From JASTVH01 sp042862465 (GTDB lineage: Bacteria > Pseudomonadota > Gammaproteobacteria > Pseudomonadales > Oleiphilaceae), in the NCBI GenBank assembly GCA_042862465.1, contig JASTVH010000008.1, positions 1 to 64,000 on the forward strand: a DNA stretch of 64,000 bases, in the 5' to 3' direction. The position numbers were made by a program, and so were the translations under genes. Position 1 is the stretch's first letter. Every line of letters begins with the position of its first letter. The notes below the pieces were generated by a model. It did not search any database, was not told the origin of the DNA, and was given only the letters and a program-made list of their open reading frames with translations. Positions 43,072 through 52,515 of the stretch are shown one piece after another.

Positions 43072-44055
43072 ATGGCCGATCAGAACGCATCCCCGGTAGT
43101 TACGGTTCTTACGGCACCGGATGAAGGAAAACCTCCGGGTCTGGAGCCCCTGGAAGCGCAAACTGAAGTCCGCTTCGCCTGGGATGCCGACACCCTTCGC
43201 CAGACACTGCCGGGGACCGACATCATGATGGTCACCGACTTTCGCACCGAGGCGCTGCAGGAAGCCTGGTCGAGCGCCGATCGCCTGCGCTGGATCCATG
43301 CCACCAGTGCCGGGGTGGACGCCCTGATGATTCCCGAAGTGGTGGACAGCGATATCCTGGTCACCAATGCCCAGGGCATTTTCGACCGCTCTATTGCCGA
43401 GTACGTACTTGGCGTCATCCTGATGTTCGCCAAGGATTTCCCGCATTCCATTGCGCTACAGCGCGACCACAACTGGAAGCACCGCGACACTGAACGGGCG
43501 CAGGGTAAACGGGTACTGGTCGTCGGAGCCGGTTCCATTGGCCGGCAGATCGCCAAGCTGACCGGCGCCATCGGCATGGATGTGTACGGCATCGCCCGTC
43601 ATGCCCGCCAGGACAATCCGGATTTTCGTGAGGTGTTCGCCAATGAAGATCTCAACGAGCAGCTCGGCAAGGCCGACTATGTGGTGGTTGCGGCACCGCT
43701 TACCCCATCCACGGAAGGGCTGTTCGACAACGACACCTTTGCTGCCATGCAGCCCCACGCCCGTTTCATCAATATTGGTCGCGGCCCCATCGTCAAGACC
43801 GAGGCGCTGTTGAGCGCGCTGCAGAACAAGGTGATTGCCGGTGCCTGTCTTGACGTGTTTGAGGAAGAGCCGCTGCCCGCGGACCACCCTCTTTGGGATC
43901 AGCCCAACATGTTGATTACGGCGCACATGGCGGGGGACTTTATCGGCTGGCGCGCGGCCCTGACTGAGCAGTTCCTGGAGAACTACCAACGCTGGCAGGA
44001 AGAGCAGCCACTGATCAATCAGGTCGACAAGAAGCTGGGCTATGTGCCCAAGTGA
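43072..44055 (+). CDS. D-2-hydroxyacid dehydrogenase
   Basis: NAD(P)-dependent enzyme interconverting a 2-hydroxy and a 2-oxo acid. The ATG at 43072 (GGGAGG 8 bases upstream) gives 327 residues. The Rossmann motif is VLVVGAGSIGRQIA (about residue 145), followed by NIGRGPIV, ACLDVFEEEPLP and HMAG with the catalytic histidine. A conserved arginine lies near residue 230. Subfamily resembles GhrA-like glyoxylate/hydroxypyruvate reductases, but the substrate is uncertain. The amidase gene follows by 112 bases. Confidence 0.87.
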   Translation: MADQNASPVVTVLTAPDEGKPPGLEPLEAQTEVRFAWDADTLRQTLPGTDIMMVTDFRTEALQEAWSSADRLRWIHATSAGVDALMIPEVVDSDILVTNAQGIFDRSIAEYVLGVILMFAKDFPHSIALQRDHNWKHRDTERAQGKRVLVVGAGSIGRQIAKLTGAIGMDVYGIARHARQDNPDFREVFANEDLNEQLGKADYVVVAAPLTPSTEGLFDNDTFAAMQPHARFINIGRGPIVKTEALLSALQNKVIAGACLDVFEEEPLPADHPLWDQPNMLITAHMAGDFIGWRAALTEQFLENYQRWQEEQPLINQVDKKLGYVPK

Positions 44056-44167
44056 TTGAAGGTAGAAGGTACAGGGTCTATACAGGGTTAATCATCCGAC
44101 CGTTGCCGGAGTGATCGCACTGATCGCCCGCTTCGGTCCTGCCACGTTTCCAGAGGAGGGCTTACCA

Positions 44168-45574
44168 ATGGCAAATGCTGTGGCCGACATGACCGCGGTG
44201 GAAATGATCCGGTTGTTCCAGAGTCGCAAACTGTCACCGGTGGAAGCGACGCAGGCCTGCCTGGAGCGCATCGACAAATACAATCCGCGGGTCAATGCCT
44301 ATTGCCTGGTGGACCAGGAAACCACCCTGGCCGAAGCCCGAGCCTCTGAGGCCCGTTACCAGAAAGGGCAGCCGCTGGGGCAGGTGGACGGGGTACCCAC
44401 AGCCATCAAGGATGTCTTCCTGACCAAGGGCTGGCCTACCCTCAAGGGCAGCAAGACGATCGACCCCAATCAGGAATGGAACATGGATGCGCCGGTCATC
44501 GCCTCGCTCAAACGCCATGGCTTTGTTCCCCTGGGCAAGACCACGACGCCGGAATTCGGCTGGAAGGGCGTGACGGACTCTCCCTTATGTGGCTCTACCG
44601 GCAACCCCTGGAATCCGGAGAAGACCGCAGGCGGGTCCAGTGGCGGCAGCGCCTCGGCGGTTGCCCTGGGTATGGGGCCCTTGTCCCTCGGTACCGATGC
44701 GGGCGGTTCCATCCGCATCCCTGCCGGTTTCAGTGGCATGTTTGGCCTCAAACCCACAGCGGCCCGCGTTCCCTTTGTGCCCGGCAGTCCCTTTGGTTTT
44801 CTCGCTCATGTCGGCCCCATGACCTGGACCGTTGAAGATGCGGCGTTGCTGATGAATGTCATCTGTGAGTGGGACGGTCGCGACAGCGTGGCGTTGCCCA
44901 ATGACAGCTGCGACTACCTCAAGGATCTCAACGCCGGCGTTGCGGGCATGAAAATCGCCTACAGTCCCAATCTGGGATATGTGAACGTAGACCCGGAGAT
45001 TGCCGAGGCGGTTAAAAAGGCCGTTCAGCGTTTCGAGGATCTGGGGGCCGAAATCGTGGAAGTGGATCCGGGGTTCTCGGATCCCCGTGAAGCCTTTGAT
45101 CGCCTGTTCTTTGGCGGTGCGGCCAATGCCATGCGCAACCTCGGCCCGGAGCAGCGCGCCAAGATGGACCCCAACCTGGTGCATGTGGCCGAAGAGGCTG
45201 CGAAAATGGATATGCTCGACTACCTCTGGGCCATCAATGAGAAGACCGCGTTATCCGAGTTGATGATGCGTTTCTTCCTGGATTATGACCTGTTGCTGAC
45301 ACCGGCACTGCCGATTCCCGCGTTCAAGCGGGGCCAGGAGGTGCCGGACGACTGGGACGACCCACGCTGGCCGTCCTGGACGCCGTTCACCTATCCCTTC
45401 AACATGACCGGGCATCCGGCCGCCTCGGTACCCTGCGGTTTCACCTCCCAGGGGCTGCCAATCGGACTGCAGATTGTCGGCAACCGCTATCAGGACAAGA
45501 AGGTGCTGCAGGCCTCCCAGGCCTACGAGAAGGCCGAAAACTGGGTCGACACGCGCCCATCTCTGGATGGATAG
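44168..45574 (+). CDS. amidase (amidase-signature family)
   Basis: The ATG at 44168 (GAGGAGG upstream) gives 468 residues. The Ser-cisSer-Lys triad is visible: lysine in VPTAIKDVF (about residue 80), the serine in GGSSGGSASA (about 156) and the nucleophile serine in GTDAGGSIRIPAG (about 180). C-terminal part GHPAASVPCGFTSQGLPIGLQIVG is typical. Substrate unknown. The CopD-like membrane gene begins 12 bases after the stop, so they share a transcript. Confidence 0.9.
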   Translation: MANAVADMTAVEMIRLFQSRKLSPVEATQACLERIDKYNPRVNAYCLVDQETTLAEARASEARYQKGQPLGQVDGVPTAIKDVFLTKGWPTLKGSKTIDPNQEWNMDAPVIASLKRHGFVPLGKTTTPEFGWKGVTDSPLCGSTGNPWNPEKTAGGSSGGSASAVALGMGPLSLGTDAGGSIRIPAGFSGMFGLKPTAARVPFVPGSPFGFLAHVGPMTWTVEDAALLMNVICEWDGRDSVALPNDSCDYLKDLNAGVAGMKIAYSPNLGYVNVDPEIAEAVKKAVQRFEDLGAEIVEVDPGFSDPREAFDRLFFGGAANAMRNLGPEQRAKMDPNLVHVAEEAAKMDMLDYLWAINEKTALSELMMRFFLDYDLLLTPALPIPAFKRGQEVPDDWDDPRWPSWTPFTYPFNMTGHPAASVPCGFTSQGLPIGLQIVGNRYQDKKVLQASQAYEKAENWVDTRPSLDG

Positions 45575-45585
45575 GAAGTCGCGAC

Positions 45586-46050
45586 ATGATGAGTGTGGCC
45601 ATTTCTCTGCATGTGCTGGCGGCGGTCATCTGGGTGGGCGGCATGTTCTACGCCTACATGGCCATGCGCCCGGGCGTTGGCCATGCCGTGGAACCGCCGC
45701 GGCGGCCGGTGCTCTGGTGCCATACCCTGTCCCGCTTCTTCCGCTGGGTGTGGCTGTCGATCCTGGTGTTGCTGGGAACCGGCTACTGGATGGTTTTCAA
45801 GGTGTTTGGCGGGATGCAGGGTATCGGCCTGCATGTTCACCTCATGCAGGGGCTCGGTATTGTGATGATGCTCATCTTCGCCCACGTCTACTTTGCGCCC
45901 TTCCGGCGATTAAAGCGGGCCGTCGAGGGCAATGACAACGAGGCCGGCAGTCGCAGTGTGGCGCAGATTCGTGTGCTGGTGGGTACTAATCTCATTCTGG
46001 GGATCGCCGTCGTGCTGATTGCCGCCGGCGGGCGCTACGCCGGTTGGTAA
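45586..46050 (+). CDS. CopD-like small membrane protein
   Basis: The 154 residues form four membrane segments. Conserved features are HVLAAVIWVGGMFYAYMAMRP near the start, RFFRWVWLSILVLLGTGYWM, and a histidine-containing helix HLMQGLGIVMMLIFAHVYF. The family is related to CopD/heme-type four-helix proteins; histidines in helices could bind a metal or heme. Function not known. AGGAAG precedes the ATG. Confidence 0.75.
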   Translation: MMSVAISLHVLAAVIWVGGMFYAYMAMRPGVGHAVEPPRRPVLWCHTLSRFFRWVWLSILVLLGTGYWMVFKVFGGMQGIGLHVHLMQGLGIVMMLIFAHVYFAPFRRLKRAVEGNDNEAGSRSVAQIRVLVGTNLILGIAVVLIAAGGRYAGW

Positions 46051-46138
46051 CAAATGGTAAGCGTGCGGCCTTGCGGCTTGGCTTTTGGTCAAAAAATGGC
46101 CAGAATGAAAGGTGAATACGCTAACAGAGGTGTCCCTT

Positions 46139-46504
46139 ATGGTTGATGGTGTCAATCCGCAATTGGGGAACACGTTACGTGAAAGCGCCACGACGCGCCC
46201 CGGCCGGGCCGGCAATGATGCGGCCAACGGTACTTCGCAACAGGGTGGCGTGAATGCCCCCCAAGGCCAGCCGCCCCAGGGGGTGAGTGTCCAGCTTTCC
46301 CAGCAGGGCCTGGATCAGGCCGCAGCAACCACCGAAACGCCGCAGGCGGTCGCACAAACCTCCACCACCGACACGGCCAATCAGGCTGCGGAGGATCAGC
46401 CGCGACCGGCGCCCGCCACGGAACAGTCGACCGGGACCACGACCAACAGTCGTGATCAGGGCGCCGACCAGGCCCTCGGCACCACCGTCGACACCCGGGC
46501 CTGA
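46139..46504 (+). CDS. hypothetical Gln/Thr/Ala-rich protein
   Basis: The ATG at 46139 with AGAGGTG upstream gives 121 residues, VDGVNPQLGNTLRES at the start and then low-complexity Gln, Thr, Ala, Pro. No signal, membrane segment or known domain. The composition and a following hairpin suggest a real short gene, possibly disordered. Not recognised. Confidence 0.5.
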   Translation: MVDGVNPQLGNTLRESATTRPGRAGNDAANGTSQQGGVNAPQGQPPQGVSVQLSQQGLDQAAATTETPQAVAQTSTTDTANQAAEDQPRPAPATEQSTGTTTNSRDQGADQALGTTVDTRA

Positions 46505-46511
46505 CCCTACA

Positions 46512-46538
46512 CCGCCCGGCGATGCGTCGTTCGGGCGG
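46512..46538. terminator. hairpin terminator-like
   Basis: CCGCCCG and CGGGCGG pair around a 13-base loop, 8 bases after the hypothetical gene, with a pyrimidine-rich tail. Confidence 0.5.
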
Positions 46539-46712
46539 CTCTCCCTTTGATTCGTTGGCGTTGTATCCAGCGATCTTTTAATGGCGAATCATTCTCAGCC
46601 GCACCTCCCTGACTATTAACCTCTACGGCTTCCTCGCAGTAGCATGGAATCAAGTGAAGTTGGTTAACGAATGACCAGAAGGGGTCTGGTCGATTCGAGG
46701 AGGTAAAAGGCT

Positions 46713-47252
46713 ATGAAACGGCTTTTTTATCTGGCACCGTCCATCGACAGTGTGGAGGCCATTTCCAACGATCTCCATGAGCATGGGGTGAAGGATTGGC
46801 GTATTCACATTGTCAGTAAGGATGAAGCGGGGCTGTATACCCATCGCCTGCATGGTGCCGGCATGACGGATAAGACCGACTTTGTCCGTTATGCCGAGCG
46901 TGGCGCGATGGCGGGCGGCATCTTTGGTATCTGTTTCCTGATTCCATTGGCCATGTCCGGAGTGGTCGCCTTGCCTGGGCCCGCCTGGGTGGCGTTATTC
47001 CTGTTCCTGATGTTGATTGGGGGCTGGATTGGCGGTATCGGCGGCATTTCCTCGCGCAACTACAAGGTGCGCCGCTATGACGCCGCCATCGACCGTGGCG
47101 AGCATCTGGTGATGGTGGACGCCTCACGAAAGGACATCGAGACCACCAAGCAGCTTATGGAGAAGAACCATCCCGAAGCGCGTCTGCAAAGCGTGGATTC
47201 CCGTTTCAACAATCCCTTTGTGGAAGATGACGGCAAGTTCCACATGACCTGA
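46713..47252 (+). CDS. small membrane protein of unknown function
   Basis: GAGGAGG precedes the ATG. The 179 residues have a soluble N-terminal part (MKRLFYLAPSIDSVEAIS, HIVSKDEAGLYTHRLHG), two membrane segments (about 72-95 and 97-118, with GGWIGGIGG), and a soluble C-terminal part. Similar proteins in Pseudomonas and Marinobacter are sometimes called magnesium transporter or stress protein without firm evidence. It stands alone, convergent with the LysR gene; the stop codons are adjacent. Confidence 0.7.
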   Translation: MKRLFYLAPSIDSVEAISNDLHEHGVKDWRIHIVSKDEAGLYTHRLHGAGMTDKTDFVRYAERGAMAGGIFGICFLIPLAMSGVVALPGPAWVALFLFLMLIGGWIGGIGGISSRNYKVRRYDAAIDRGEHLVMVDASRKDIETTKQLMEKNHPEARLQSVDSRFNNPFVEDDGKFHMT

Positions 47253-48182
47253 TCAGCGCGGATCCCGCAACCCTGAGTGGATCGCTTCTTTCACCAGCCA
47301 CTGGCGCAGCGAGCGCAGTGCCGGCTCGTTGCGCCGGCCGATTTTGTGGGCGAAGTAGAACCGGTCCCCGGTAATCAGGGTATGGCACGGCAAGCGCACG
47401 AAGTCGCCCGCGTCCTCCAGGGTATTGAGCATGTAGTCGTTGGTCAGGGCGATCCCCTGGTGATGGCGGGCCGCCTCCAGCGCCAATAGCATGTGACTGA
47501 AGTGCTGCAACTTGGCGGTTCGCGGTAACGGCTGATCGGCCACCGCGAACCATTTGCGCCAGTCCCCCGATTCCTCCCCGAAAATACTGTAGGTCGACAG
47601 CAGCGGATAGCCTGCGATGGCCTCCGGTGAGAGCGACGTGATAGCTTCGCTGGTCCCGCCCTGTATCTCCTGCCAATAGGCCCGGCTGCAGATGGGAAAC
47701 AGACGCTCGCTGTACAGCAGATCGTACTGGAAGGCGGGATTGTCCTGATGAATGGTGATGAAGCAGTCGGCGACTCGGTCGGATAGGGTGGGGGATTCGC
47801 TGGTCATTTCCAGGGCCAGGTCAATTGCCGGGCACTCCCGCTGCAGCGTGGGCAATCGGGGAATCAGCCAGCGCACAGCAAAGGAACTGAACACCGCCAG
47901 ACGAAGTCGCGTATCACTACGACCCAGCAACTGGTCCGTGGTCCGCTCGATCTGCAGCAGGGCGGAACTGATCCCTTCGTAGAAAACCTGCCCCTGCTCG
48001 GAGAGCGAGAGGTGGCGGCCACCCCGATGAAAAAGGGGTTCCCCCAGGTGTGCCTCAAGCAGTTTGATCTGATGGCTGACGGCGCTCTGGCTCACATTGA
48101 GCTCCTCCGCCGCCCGGGAGAAGCTGTTGAGGCGGGCGACGGCTTCGAAGACTGGCAGTGTTTTCAGCGGGGGAAGATTCAT
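47253..48182 (-). CDS. LysR-family regulator, GcvA-like
   Basis: The 309 residues start with a winged helix (LKTLPVFEAVARLNSFSRAAEELNVSQSAVSHQIKLLE read through, residues 6-44) and a periplasmic-binding-like effector domain. The N-terminal pattern PPLKTLPVFEAVARLNSFSRAA is of the GcvA/AmpR group. It is divergent from the EamA transporter gene, its likely target. The intergenic part is AT-rich. Confidence 0.9.
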   Translation of the reverse strand: MNLPPLKTLPVFEAVARLNSFSRAAEELNVSQSAVSHQIKLLEAHLGEPLFHRGGRHLSLSEQGQVFYEGISSALLQIERTTDQLLGRSDTRLRLAVFSSFAVRWLIPRLPTLQRECPAIDLALEMTSESPTLSDRVADCFITIHQDNPAFQYDLLYSERLFPICSRAYWQEIQGGTSEAITSLSPEAIAGYPLLSTYSIFGEESGDWRKWFAVADQPLPRTAKLQHFSHMLLALEAARHHQGIALTNDYMLNTLEDAGDFVRLPCHTLITGDRFYFAHKIGRRNEPALRSLRQWLVKEAIHSGLRDPR

Positions 48183-48285
48183 TATCTAAAAAATTAATAA
48201 TGGGTATTTAAATATCATTATATGAGATAGAGCGGCCGATTTACACTGGCGCTGTTTTTCAACGCAGCAACAGGAGTTGGTCCTC
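48183..48285. promoter_or_regulatory. divergent promoter region LysR / EamA transporter
   Basis: AT-rich around 48185-48230, with several imperfect T-N11-A arrangements of the kind LysR proteins bind. No single site stands out. Confidence 0.4.
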
Positions 48286-49218
48286 ATGTCCGGTCGCACC
48301 CTGGGGAGTGCCATTGCGTTACTGGTCTTCGGTAACGCCCTGGCCATCGGTTCGGATGTCGTCATCAAGCTGGCCGGTGCCGATATTCCATTGTTCCAGT
48401 TCGTGTTCCTGCGCTGTGTGTTTACCGTGCTCTGCCTGCTTCCGTTTCTGGGCCAGGTGAGCCGTGACGGCTTTTGGCAGGGCCTGCGCATTCACCTCGT
48501 GCGGGCCCATGTGCACCTGACGGGGATCATCTGCATGGTGGTGGCGCTTACCTACCTGCCCCTGGCGACGGCCAATGCCATATTTTATGCCGCACCCTTG
48601 CTGGTGGTGGTCATTGCCTTTCTCTTTGCCGGCGAAAAGCCGCGCCTGCCCAGCATCCTGGCGGTGATCAGCGGCTTCATCGGAGTGCTGGTCATCCTGC
48701 GTCCGGGCGGCGACGTGGGATGGGCGGGCTTGGCCGCCCTGGCAATGGCACTGTGCCTTGCGATCGGTGCGGTGCTGGTGCGCAAACTGCCGCGGGATCA
48801 GACCACGGTGCACAAGCTCCTGCTCAACAGCCTGCTGGTACTGCCGGCCAGCTTTGCGCTGATGATGTGGGAAGGCGCACCCTGGAGCAGCGAGTTGCTG
48901 CTCTACGCGATCGGCTCCGCGGTGCTGATTCTCGGGTACAACATGACGGTGTTGTTGGCGTATCGCCATGTGGAGGCCAACCAGGTGACCAGTGCCGAGT
49001 ATACCGGCCTGGTCTGGGCCATCCTGATCGGCTGGTTGGGCTTCGGTGAGGTGCCGGATCCGGTCTTCCTGGTCGGAGCCGGTCTGATTGTGGTGCCCTT
49101 GGTTTTGCTCAGCCTGAAAGGGCGGTTTCGGGGGAGGCGTCCCATCGGGCGGACGTCTTCAGCGATGGGGGGCACGGCGGCCGGACGTTACCGTCAGGAA
49201 GCGGAAAGGGCGGGTTAG
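48286..49218 (+). CDS. EamA/DMT-superfamily transporter
   Basis: The ATG at 48286 with GGAG 9 bases upstream gives 310 residues with ten predicted membrane segments in two EamA halves. Typical pieces are FLRCVFTVLCLLPF, ATANAIFYAAPLLVVVIAFL and AEYTGLVWAILIGWLGFGEVP. Probably an exporter of a metabolite or amino acid, controlled by the divergent LysR. The stop lies inside a terminator hairpin. Confidence 0.87.
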   Translation: MSGRTLGSAIALLVFGNALAIGSDVVIKLAGADIPLFQFVFLRCVFTVLCLLPFLGQVSRDGFWQGLRIHLVRAHVHLTGIICMVVALTYLPLATANAIFYAAPLLVVVIAFLFAGEKPRLPSILAVISGFIGVLVILRPGGDVGWAGLAALAMALCLAIGAVLVRKLPRDQTTVHKLLLNSLLVLPASFALMMWEGAPWSSELLLYAIGSAVLILGYNMTVLLAYRHVEANQVTSAEYTGLVWAILIGWLGFGEVPDPVFLVGAGLIVVPLVLLSLKGRFRGRRPIGRTSSAMGGTAAGRYRQEAERAG

Positions 49219-49229
49219 TCCGCCTTTTC
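49207..49229 (+). terminator. rho-independent terminator
   Basis: GGCGG and CCGCC flank a loop holding the stop codon of the transporter gene, followed by TTTT. Confidence 0.7.
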
Positions 49230-49239
49230 GGCCTGATAC

Positions 49240-50166
49240 TCAGTTGGCCGAGGCCTGCTGTTCCACCTGATTATGGGGATATTGCAGGGACTTGCGCTGC
49301 TCGTAGCGCAGGGCGGCCCCGGCAATGCTGCCACCCTTACCGGTGGTCAACCAGCGCTTGACGCGCCCGGCATCCCCCAATGGCGAGCGGGAGCCGAAGG
49401 AGTCCAGCAGAATCAGCCCCATGGGCCGGCCTTTAATCTCCGAGACCATCACCAGACATCGTCCCGCCTCCTTGAGGTATCCGGTCTTGCTCAGCTGCAC
49501 GTGCCAGCTGTTGCGATGGACCAGGACGTTGGTGTTGCCATAGGAGAGGGAATAACGCGGGCTGCGGAAATGGGCGCGGTAGTAGGATGTGGTGGTATAT
49601 CGGCGCAGCGGTTCGTACTTGTAGGCTGCAGCCACCAGCTTGGCGAGGTCTGCCGCCGAGGAATGGTTCTTCGGGGACAGGCCGCTGGAATCCACGAAAT
49701 GGGAATTCACCATGCCCAGCTCTTTGGCCTTCCTGTTCATTGCTGCGATAAAGGCGTCATAACCCTGTGGGCTTTGACGGGCCAGGGTATAGGCCGCCAG
49801 GTTTTCCGACGACATCAGGGCGATCCGCACCATATCCCCGCGTTTGAGCTGAGAGCCGATGCGAATGCGTGAATAGGCGTTGTTGACCGGCTTGAAATGG
49901 CGCTTTTCCACAGTGATCCATTCATCCAGGGGCGCCCCACTGTCCATGACCACCACCGCGGTCATCAGCTTGGTGACTGACGCGATGGGTGCGGCCCAAT
50001 CGGCGTGTTTGCTGTAGAGCAGCTCACCGGATTCAAGATCCACCACCGCCGCCTTGACGGAGGCCAGGTGAAGGTTGTCTTCCTCCAGGCTGGCCAGATC
50101 CAGGGCCAACGCCGTGGAGGTCAGGAAGGACAGGGCCAGGGCCAGGAAAAAGCGCTTCAGGGTCAC
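49240..50166 (-). CDS. pbpG: D-alanyl-D-alanine endopeptidase (PBP7)
   Basis: Low-molecular-mass penicillin-binding protein that cuts peptidoglycan cross-links in the periplasm. GTG at 50166 with GAGGA upstream. The 308 residues have a signal peptide (RFFLALALSFLTSTALA) and the three active-site motifs SVTK (about residue 64), SEN (about 120) and KTG (about 229). Length matches E. coli PbpG (310-313). Confidence 0.93.
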   Translation of the reverse strand: MTLKRFFLALALSFLTSTALALDLASLEEDNLHLASVKAAVVDLESGELLYSKHADWAAPIASVTKLMTAVVVMDSGAPLDEWITVEKRHFKPVNNAYSRIRIGSQLKRGDMVRIALMSSENLAAYTLARQSPQGYDAFIAAMNRKAKELGMVNSHFVDSSGLSPKNHSSAADLAKLVAAAYKYEPLRRYTTTSYYRAHFRSPRYSLSYGNTNVLVHRNSWHVQLSKTGYLKEAGRCLVMVSEIKGRPMGLILLDSFGSRSPLGDAGRVKRWLTTGKGGSIAGAALRYEQRKSLQYPHNQVEQQASAN

Positions 50167-50313
50167 GGGACATTCCTCGGATGCTGAATGGACGCCAATA
50201 CCTTAGTTGCGCGCCGGAAAAATTGAAACCTTATTTGGATTACAGTGGCTGCTACTTGTCAGTGTAGTCGGTTGGCGGGAACTTGGGGGGATCAGCAAGC
50301 CGGGAGGGTAAAA

Positions 50314-50345
50314 GCGTCCGACGTCGGACGGTGGACGTCGGACTT
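50314..50345. repeat. class I hairpin repeat
   Basis: GCGTCCGACGT and ACGTCGGAC pair around a 10-base loop; the last two bases of the right arm do not match. It lies between pbpG and the secreted protein gene. Confidence 0.75.
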
Positions 50346-50348
50346 AAA

Positions 50349-50364
50349 GGGGCCCGAAGGCCCC
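50349..50364 (-). terminator. terminator of the secreted-protein operon
   Basis: GGGGCC and GGCCCC flank a TTCG tetraloop (minus strand) followed by TTTAAG, just after the stop at 50371. Confidence 0.7.
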
Positions 50365-50370
50365 GTTCGT

Positions 50371-52497
50371 TCAGTTGGAGATCACCACTTCACCGTTGAT
50401 CACGGCTGCCGGTGAGGGGATGGGCGAGGGCACCGGGTCAGTGTTGACCTGGGCATCGCTATCCACAGCCGTCGGCAGCGGCGTGGTCGGGGCGGTCAGG
50501 CTCAGCGTGGAGCAGCTGCCATCGGTTTTCTCGATGAGGCTGTACTCGGCCTGAGTGGCCTTGACCACGTACTGACCGTTACCTTCCGCGGCGTCCAGCA
50601 CGGTGCCGTCAGCCAGGTTCACGGCGGGCTTGTAACGGCCGTTGCCGTCATCCTCGAAGGGCAGGCCGAAGAGGTCGCCATTGCCGCTGTATTCCAGCAT
50701 GAACGGTTCGTTGTAGAAGTCAGCGCCGGTGTCGTCACGATCGGCCGCCGCGCTGAAGGTCAGGCTCAGGAACATGGGCGGATCAATGGTGATCACCTCA
50801 CTGTTCTGCGTCGCCCAATAGCTTTGGGACCAGGTGTTCGGGCCGGTTTCCCACTCGTACCAGGTGGTCAGGTCGTTACCGCTGGTAAAGGTGTCCAGGG
50901 CCGTTTCCGTGGTGGTCAGGACGCCGGTGTAGATGCCGCCCTGGTACTGCGGATCCACGCTGCCCTGGGACAGACTGTCCGGCCAGACCACTGCGCCACC
51001 GTTCTGCTTGAGGACCATGTTGGTCGCATCAAAGGTGTACTGGGCATTGCTGGTGGAAGTGTCCACATAGGGGTTGCCGCCAGTGCCAAGGGTGGTGGCA
51101 TCCAGCTGGCTGCTGGGGCAGTTCCAGGCGCAGTAAAGCGTCAGGTCGCCACTCAGGTCGGAGGGACTGACGGTCTCGCGCTTACGCAGGACCACCTTGT
51201 CGAGCAGGTTGCCGCTGCCATCCAGCAGGATGGTGACGCTGCCCCCGAGTTGGTCGGAATACAGGTCAATGCGGGTTGAGCCACTCGGCGGAGTGATCTT
51301 CTCGGGGCTGCTCAGTTCAGTCACCTGGGGCGGTCCGTCCTGGCTCTGGTCTTCTGTGGCCACTTTGTAGAAGCCTTCACCGGCACTGCCGCTGGCCATG
51401 TATTCGGCGATGTAGTTGCTGCTGCCTTCCCAATAGCGGAAGCGTACACCGGTCACCGCGTCCAGAGTCTTGGATTCGGTGGTGATTTTGTTCAGGCGGC
51501 CGCCGGAGCTGTGCAGGGTGACCGGCGTGGCTGTCGGCTCACCGGAACTGAAGTCCATACGGTCGACGGTCATGCCATCCTGGAACAGGGACTCGTCCTC
51601 CATCCACAGGCCCCAATAGCCCATATAGCCGTGGACACGTTCGTCGCCGTTATCGAATTCGAACGGAAAGCCTCCTTCCACGTCCACCTTTGAACCGTCG
51701 GCGTAATTGAAAACCTCATAACGGAAGACATTTTGCTCTGTCTCGTCCTTGGCCAGGCAGACGTCGTCAGCAGAATCGGGATCATCCACCAGGGCCCGGG
51801 TCTCGTTCCAGCTAAGCTTGTAGGTTTTCATGCCCTCCGGGCCCATTTCGCCTCTGGTAATGGCTGTGCCCGCTGTGGCGTTTTTCTCGATGGTCGCCGC
51901 GCTTTCGTAAGTTTCGGAGCCGAAGGTCGAGCTCTCGTAGAAAGTCAGGGACACGTTGCCGTTATCGTTGGGGACGGCCTGCAACTGGCCGGCACCGATG
52001 GGGCCGGCTTCGGTGTTGTCTGCATCGTAGGTCTTGAAGGTCATGGTGAAGTCACCGGCCGGATTGGCCGCGCTCGGAGACTCGCGCACGACGGCGAGGG
52101 CTCGAATCTGTTGGGCTGCGCCGTCAGGGCCATCCTCCATTCTTGGAATCCAGACCTTCACAATTTGCGGATCATCATTGCTTGCCCGGGTGCTGTTGAC
52201 CACCGCGGTAATGTTGTCGGGACCGCGATTGTCGTTGTTATCCTGCTGCCCCGTGGAACATTCAGCCATGTTAACCAGAGCGGTATAGGTGCCCTGGTTA
52301 ACCATTTCGCCGGCTCTCAGGCTGCGGATGAAGCAGAGGATTTCGTTCGGAGTGGACATGGGCTCAAGGCCGGGTGTCCAGGTCCAGCTGTCCGTGGTCT
52401 GATTGCTGTAGTCGGTACCGGCATCGTCGAAGGCGGCGTAGACCGGCAGGGTGCCCATCAGGGATGCGGTGATGAGAGGGAGTAGTGCTTTCTTCAT
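50371..52497 (-). CDS. large secreted protein of unknown function
   Basis: AAGGA precedes the ATG. The 708 residues start with a signal peptide (MKKALLPLITASLMGTLPVYA) and form an acidic, Thr/Ser/Gly-rich, beta-type protein with a few cysteines (for example LCFIRS, MAECSTG, DVCLAKD, YCAWNCPSS). The C-terminus is Pro-rich and ends VINGEVVISN. No LPxTG or autotransporter barrel seen. It follows the 60-residue lipoprotein by 18 bases. The pair is a candidate cell-surface system; no family recognised. Confidence 0.72.
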   Translation of the reverse strand: MKKALLPLITASLMGTLPVYAAFDDAGTDYSNQTTDSWTWTPGLEPMSTPNEILCFIRSLRAGEMVNQGTYTALVNMAECSTGQQDNNDNRGPDNITAVVNSTRASNDDPQIVKVWIPRMEDGPDGAAQQIRALAVVRESPSAANPAGDFTMTFKTYDADNTEAGPIGAGQLQAVPNDNGNVSLTFYESSTFGSETYESAATIEKNATAGTAITRGEMGPEGMKTYKLSWNETRALVDDPDSADDVCLAKDETEQNVFRYEVFNYADGSKVDVEGGFPFEFDNGDERVHGYMGYWGLWMEDESLFQDGMTVDRMDFSSGEPTATPVTLHSSGGRLNKITTESKTLDAVTGVRFRYWEGSSNYIAEYMASGSAGEGFYKVATEDQSQDGPPQVTELSSPEKITPPSGSTRIDLYSDQLGGSVTILLDGSGNLLDKVVLRKRETVSPSDLSGDLTLYCAWNCPSSQLDATTLGTGGNPYVDTSTSNAQYTFDATNMVLKQNGGAVVWPDSLSQGSVDPQYQGGIYTGVLTTTETALDTFTSGNDLTTWYEWETGPNTWSQSYWATQNSEVITIDPPMFLSLTFSAAADRDDTGADFYNEPFMLEYSGNGDLFGLPFEDDGNGRYKPAVNLADGTVLDAAEGNGQYVVKATQAEYSLIEKTDGSCSTLSLTAPTTPLPTAVDSDAQVNTDPVPSPIPSPAAVINGEVVISN

Positions 52498-52515
52498 GAC
52501 GCTGTCCTTACTGGC

